DNA of 16,346 bases from Actinomycetota bacterium. Its GTDB lineage: Bacteria > Actinomycetota > Actinomycetes > S36-B12 > UBA10799. The stretch lies in assembly GCA_030837445.1 (NCBI GenBank), contig JAUPKM010000485.1, positions 1 through 16,346 on the forward strand. Direction: 5' to 3'. A program made the position numbers and the translations under genes. Under the pieces are notes generated by a model. That model was not told where the DNA came from. It was given only the letters and a program-made list of their open reading frames with translations, and ran no database searches. The stretch's first letter is position 1. The number at the start of each line of letters is the position of its first letter. Positions 14,737 to 16,346 of the stretch are shown here, one piece after another.

Positions 14737-14852
14737 CCCTCCCGTGGCCCAGGGACTTCGTGCGGCGCGGAAGAGACGAAGCCATGGGCATGCAGATCCA
14801 CCTCAGGGGAGTGAGCTTGGGGAGAGGTCCTTATCGAGTGCAGGTCCAGTAA
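14733..14852 (+). CDS. 39-residue ORF coupled to the actin-like gene
   Basis: The ATG at 14733 overlaps the stop of the actin-like gene (ATGA), the same coupling used between the two genes before it. The protein starts MTLPWPRDFVRRGRDEAMGM and ends YRVQVQ. It is basic, with no membrane segment or recognisable motif. It may be a true micro-protein of the operon or the start of a truncated third gene. The following ATG at 14852 overlaps its stop but opens a frame that looks like noise. Confidence 0.5.
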   Translation: MTLPWPRDFVRRGRDEAMGMQIHLRGVSLGRGPYRVQVQ

Positions 14853-15020
14853 TGAGATCTAGGGGCTCCGCGCCCGTCCTACCTAGCTTTCGGCTGGCCC
14901 CTGCATCGCGTTCGAGTTCAGGAACGTCGATGTCCTCACGCGAGACCACGTCCCGTGCAGCAGGTCAAGGTGTTGACTCAACCGACAGGAATCCCGAGCG
15001 AGTTCGTAGGGGGGTTGCGG
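14853..15020. other. gap after the actin-like operon
   Basis: I see no convincing gene. A 58-codon frame starting at 14852 has irregular composition and runs into the 119-bp repeat, so I do not support it. GTTGA-C-TCAAC near 14970-14980 is a short inverted repeat. Confidence 0.5.
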
Positions 15021-15139
15021 GAGGGTGATGGCGGCGGGGATGGGAGCGGTGTTGGACGAAAGCCTCGATGGTGATGGTGCTGGTGACCCTGCGTGCGCGA
15101 TCGGTCTGGTCTGTGTGGAATGCGGTGGGCTTGACACAC
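15021..15139. repeat. 119-bp dispersed repeat, copy B
   Basis: This is the ungapped partner of 9629-9747, about 93% identical. Its right end contains TTGACA (15131-15136), which with TTTGAT 17 bp later would make a fair promoter reading right. A 48-codon plus frame and a minus frame cross it, but the differences between the copies show no codon-position bias. Confidence 0.85.
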
Positions 15140-15192
15140 TGAAGTGCCCCAGGTTTGATACCGCCTCCTTTTGAGTTTGGGAGGAAGCAGTC

Positions 15193-15288
15193 ATGTCGAG
15201 GAGCTGGGTCGACCGGTGGATCGCCAACACGCTCCGTGAAGTCGAAGAGTTCAGAGGCACTTCCTCTTCTCACCTCGCATTATCGTAG
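15193..15288 (+). CDS. possible 31-residue ORF, perhaps an element remnant
   Basis: ATG at 15193 follows a strong GGAGGAAG and a possible promoter at the end of repeat B. The product (MSRSWVDRWIANTLREVEEF, then 11 more residues) is not recognised. The preceding TGAAGTGCCCC segment resembles the left tip of some IS3-family elements, so this may be the beginning of a lost transposase orfA rather than a gene. Confidence 0.25.
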   Translation: MSRSWVDRWIANTLREVEEFRGTSSSHLALS

Positions 15289-15300
15289 TACAATATTCGA
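15281..15300 (+). promoter_or_regulatory. toxin-antitoxin promoter with overlapping palindrome
   Basis: TACAAT at 15289-15294 lies 6 nt before the GTG at 15301, the leaderless pattern. It overlaps TATcGTA-G-TACaATA (15281-15295), a 7-1-7 inverted repeat with one mismatched pair, a likely operator for the ribbon-helix-helix antitoxin. Confidence 0.6.
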
Positions 15301-15564
15301 GTGCGCGAGGTCGGCATCAACGCCAGTGCCCGACGGCACGGGATCGAGGTTGGCGACATCAGGCACGCGATCACCCATGCCATGTTCAGCGACGACATCG
15401 ACCCCGAGCCTCCGGTTCGGCGCCTTCACCTGGGGCCGGACCAATCGGGGAACATGCTCGAGGTCGTGACGTTGCACTTCGACGACGGTGGCGTGCTCGC
15501 GATCCACGCGATGCGGATGACGAAGCAGTATCGGCGACTCCTGGAAGGGCACCGCAATGGCTAA
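15301..15564 (+). CDS. putative toxin of a type II toxin-antitoxin pair
   Basis: An 87-residue protein: INASARRHGIEVGDIRHAITHA near the N-terminus, LHLGPDQSGNMLEVVTLHF in the middle and VLAIHAMRMTKQYRRLLEGH at the end. The pattern, helix, then DxxGNxLEVV strands, then IHAM with basic C-terminal residues, is shared by small actinobacterial proteins paired with CopG-type antitoxins, with a compact RelE/BrnT-like look. The catalytic residues are not established. The start is GTG at 15301, directly after a leaderless-type promoter. The 3' end overlaps the antitoxin gene by 8 nt. The toxin-first order is less usual but known. Confidence 0.75.
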   Translation: MREVGINASARRHGIEVGDIRHAITHAMFSDDIDPEPPVRRLHLGPDQSGNMLEVVTLHFDDGGVLAIHAMRMTKQYRRLLEGHRNG

Positions 15565-15832
15565 GAAGAAGATCCTCGGCGTCTCCGGTGGTCAGCCGAT
15601 CACCCAGGCCGACGTCGAGCGGATGGCCGACGAGGCCGAGCGTGGCTACGGCGACGATCAGCTTCGTCACGTCGGCAGGGGCCGCCCCGCTCTGGGCAGC
15701 GGCCCTGCCAAGGCGGTCCAGGCACGGCTGGACCCCGAGTTGCATGCTGCCCTGGAGCGCCGAGCCAAGGCCGATCACAAGACGTCAAGTGAGATCGTCC
15801 GCGAGGCACTGCACGAGTACCTGTCGGCGTGA
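15557..15832 (+). CDS. ribbon-helix-helix (CopG-like) antitoxin
   Basis: A 91-residue protein. The C-terminal 40 residues form a ribbon-helix-helix: strand VQARLDPELHAALERRAKA, then KTSSEIVREALHEYL. The N-terminal half (ITQADVERMADEAERGY and GRGRPALGSGPA) is the flexible region that usually contacts the toxin in this family. The order is reversed from many antitoxins, with the DNA-binding part last. It overlaps the toxin gene by 8 nt, so both are co-translated. It probably dimerises on the palindrome at 15281-15295 and represses its own operon. In the element it may serve as a retention module. Confidence 0.85.
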   Translation: MAKKKILGVSGGQPITQADVERMADEAERGYGDDQLRHVGRGRPALGSGPAKAVQARLDPELHAALERRAKADHKTSSEIVREALHEYLSA

Positions 15833-15860
15833 GCCTTGTGCGCACCGAACCATCGGCTCT

Positions 15861-15996
15861 GGCCCTTACATGGCCCTTTCATGCCCGGGGCGGTGGCCCT
15901 TTCTTGACGCGCCCAGGTGGGTCTGGGAAGGTCCGAGTGGTCCGGAATCCGGTGCAATCGCTTGATACTCGGCCCTCTGCGGCGTGATCGGGAAGG
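15861..15996. repeat. att arm region, copy 2, with GGCCCTT repeats
   Basis: GGCCCTT occurs at 15861, 15872 and 15895, and the 136 bp align without gaps to 10996-11131. A further GGCCCTTACAT stands beyond the tRNA half at 16112-16122. The first about 50 bases and the last about 30 (including GTGATCGGGAAGGC before the anticodon loop) are best conserved, and the middle is most diverged, as expected of protein-binding ends. Confidence 0.7.
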
Positions 15997-16038
15997 CTTT
16001 TAATCCGTAGGTTCGGGGTTCGAGCCCCCGGCGACCCA
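15997..16038 (+). other. tRNA-Lys(UUU) 3' half, right attachment-site scar
   Basis: Identical to 79-120 over the whole 42 nt, and 3 bases beyond (45-bp direct repeat with 79-123). It starts at the anticodon loop CTTTTAA and has no 5' half. It marks the right border of the small element and, with the left copy, brackets nearly the whole window. Confidence 0.82.
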
Positions 16039-16042
16039 CTTG

Positions 16043-16071
16043 CGAAAGTTGTTGCAGCGCAACCACTTTCG
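16043..16071 (+). terminator. hairpin after the tRNA half
   Basis: CGAAAGTTGTTGC and GCAACCACTTTCG form a 13-bp stem with one mismatch and a 3-nt loop (AGC), starting 5 nt after the tRNA 3' end. There is no T tract. It is probably the native terminator or processing hairpin of the tRNA-Lys gene carried with the displaced 3' half. Related GTTGC-NNN-GCAAC hairpins follow the other att copies. Confidence 0.55.
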
Positions 16072-16194
16072 GTCCGTCGAGTGGCAGTGAATGGTGCCAA
16101 TTTGCTGCGTTGGCCCTTACATTGAGTCAACATACGGATAGCGCATCTTGCAGGCCTGGTGGCTTCCATGCGGCCGGTATGCCGCTGACACCCG
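16072..16194. other. short intergenic stretch after the right att scar
   Basis: It contains one GGCCCTTACAT arm-like motif at 16112-16122 and otherwise nothing I recognise. It separates the att border from the cupin gene on the minus strand. Confidence 0.4.
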
Positions 16195-16346
16195 CTACTC
16201 CGCCCGCGCAACGGTGAGTACGACCACCGCGTCCTCGATCGCCTCGAGCCGGTGACGGGTGGTGGGGATCACGAGGATGTCGCCCTCCCCGCCGTCCTGC
16301 GACTGCGCATCGTCCACGAGCCGCACCCGTCCCCGCAGGACCTGAA
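16195..16346 (-). CDS. cupin domain protein, C-terminal part only
   Basis: The last 49 codons of a gene that enters from the right edge. It reads QVLRGRVRLVDDAQSQDGGE, then GDILVIPTTRHRLEAIEDAV and VVLTVARAE, with a TAG stop at 16195-16197. GDILVIPTTRH is cupin motif 2. It lines up well with the end of the complete cupin at 9275-9607 (HVLAGAVRL..GHLTAIPDERHGLYAVVDCAVLLTV), so the two are paralogues or orthologous copies. The start lies outside the window. It suggests a second small-redox or nitrite-related gene set beyond the right edge, on the opposite strand. Confidence 0.78.
   Translation of the reverse strand, partial: QVLRGRVRLVDDAQSQDGGEGDILVIPTTRHRLEAIEDAVVVLTVARAE

Larger units (their letters stand above)
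11174..16038. mobile_element. small integrated genetic element, integrase decayed
   Basis: Bounded on the left by the tRNA half at 11132-11173 and on the right by the one at 15997-16038, each preceded by the same 136-bp arm region. A tyrosine integrase pseudogene sits just inside the left border pointing at it, the usual place for int. The cargo comprises a DUF6036-type pair, a TraR/DksA plus mini-actin operon and a toxin-antitoxin pair. No replication, capsid or conjugation genes are seen. The element is probably immobile without a helper integrase. The outer limits are inferred. Confidence 0.55.

Noticed and set aside
1..16346. CRISPR array or rRNA genes
   Set aside because: No regularly spaced repeats with unique spacers and no rRNA-like sequence were seen on either strand.

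Overview
The window reads as chromosomal DNA of a high-GC actinobacterium, possibly Propionibacteriales or a relative; that placement is a guess from gene content. Codons are strongly GC-ending. Several genes have a TANNNT -10 box 6-7 nt before the start codon, as in leaderless actinobacterial mRNAs. Almost everything lies between two perfect 45-bp copies of the 3' half of a tRNA-Lys(UUU) gene (79-123 and 15997-16041). A third, diverged tRNA 3' half lies at 11132-11173. None has a 5' half, so I read them as displaced attachment-site scars left by successive integrations at a tRNA gene.

Left part (1-2852): an att scar hit by two different IS481-family insertion sequences, 125-1463 and 1485-2852. 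The first is bounded by a 16-bp target duplication of the tRNA 3' end. The 440 bp after them hold no convincing gene.

Centre (3293-10870): a nitrite/nitric-oxide module. On the minus strand a SufR-like winged-helix regulator, a polytopic NnrS-like membrane protein and a membrane-anchored three-cupredoxin copper nitrite reductase (nirK) overlap by 4 nt each. A small unknown gene follows. Divergently, a DUF2249 protein, a hemerythrin-like protein with a CxxCxC start, a Rieske ferredoxin and a cupin form a tight plus-strand set. The two arms share a 76-bp intergenic region centred on a 6-2-6 palindrome. I infer that NirK makes NO, the Fe-S-type regulator senses it, and the small redox proteins handle or buffer NO. 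No NO reductase is visible. A nitronate monooxygenase gene follows behind a 119-bp repeat.

Right part (10996-16041): a small integrated element of about 4.9 kb between two related ends that share a 136-bp arm region with GGCCCTT repeats. It contains a doubly frameshifted tyrosine integrase, an intact gene coupled to a broken DUF6036-type nucleotidyltransferase, an operon of a TraR/DksA zinc-finger protein plus a miniature MreB-like actin ATPase plus a 39-aa coupled ORF, a second copy of the 119-bp repeat, and a toxin-antitoxin pair with a ribbon-helix-helix antitoxin. At the right edge is the 3' end of another cupin gene related to the one in the NO module.

The best candidates for undescribed biology are the DksA/mini-actin operon and the regulator-palindrome-hemerythrin/Rieske/cupin arrangement around the fused NirK.
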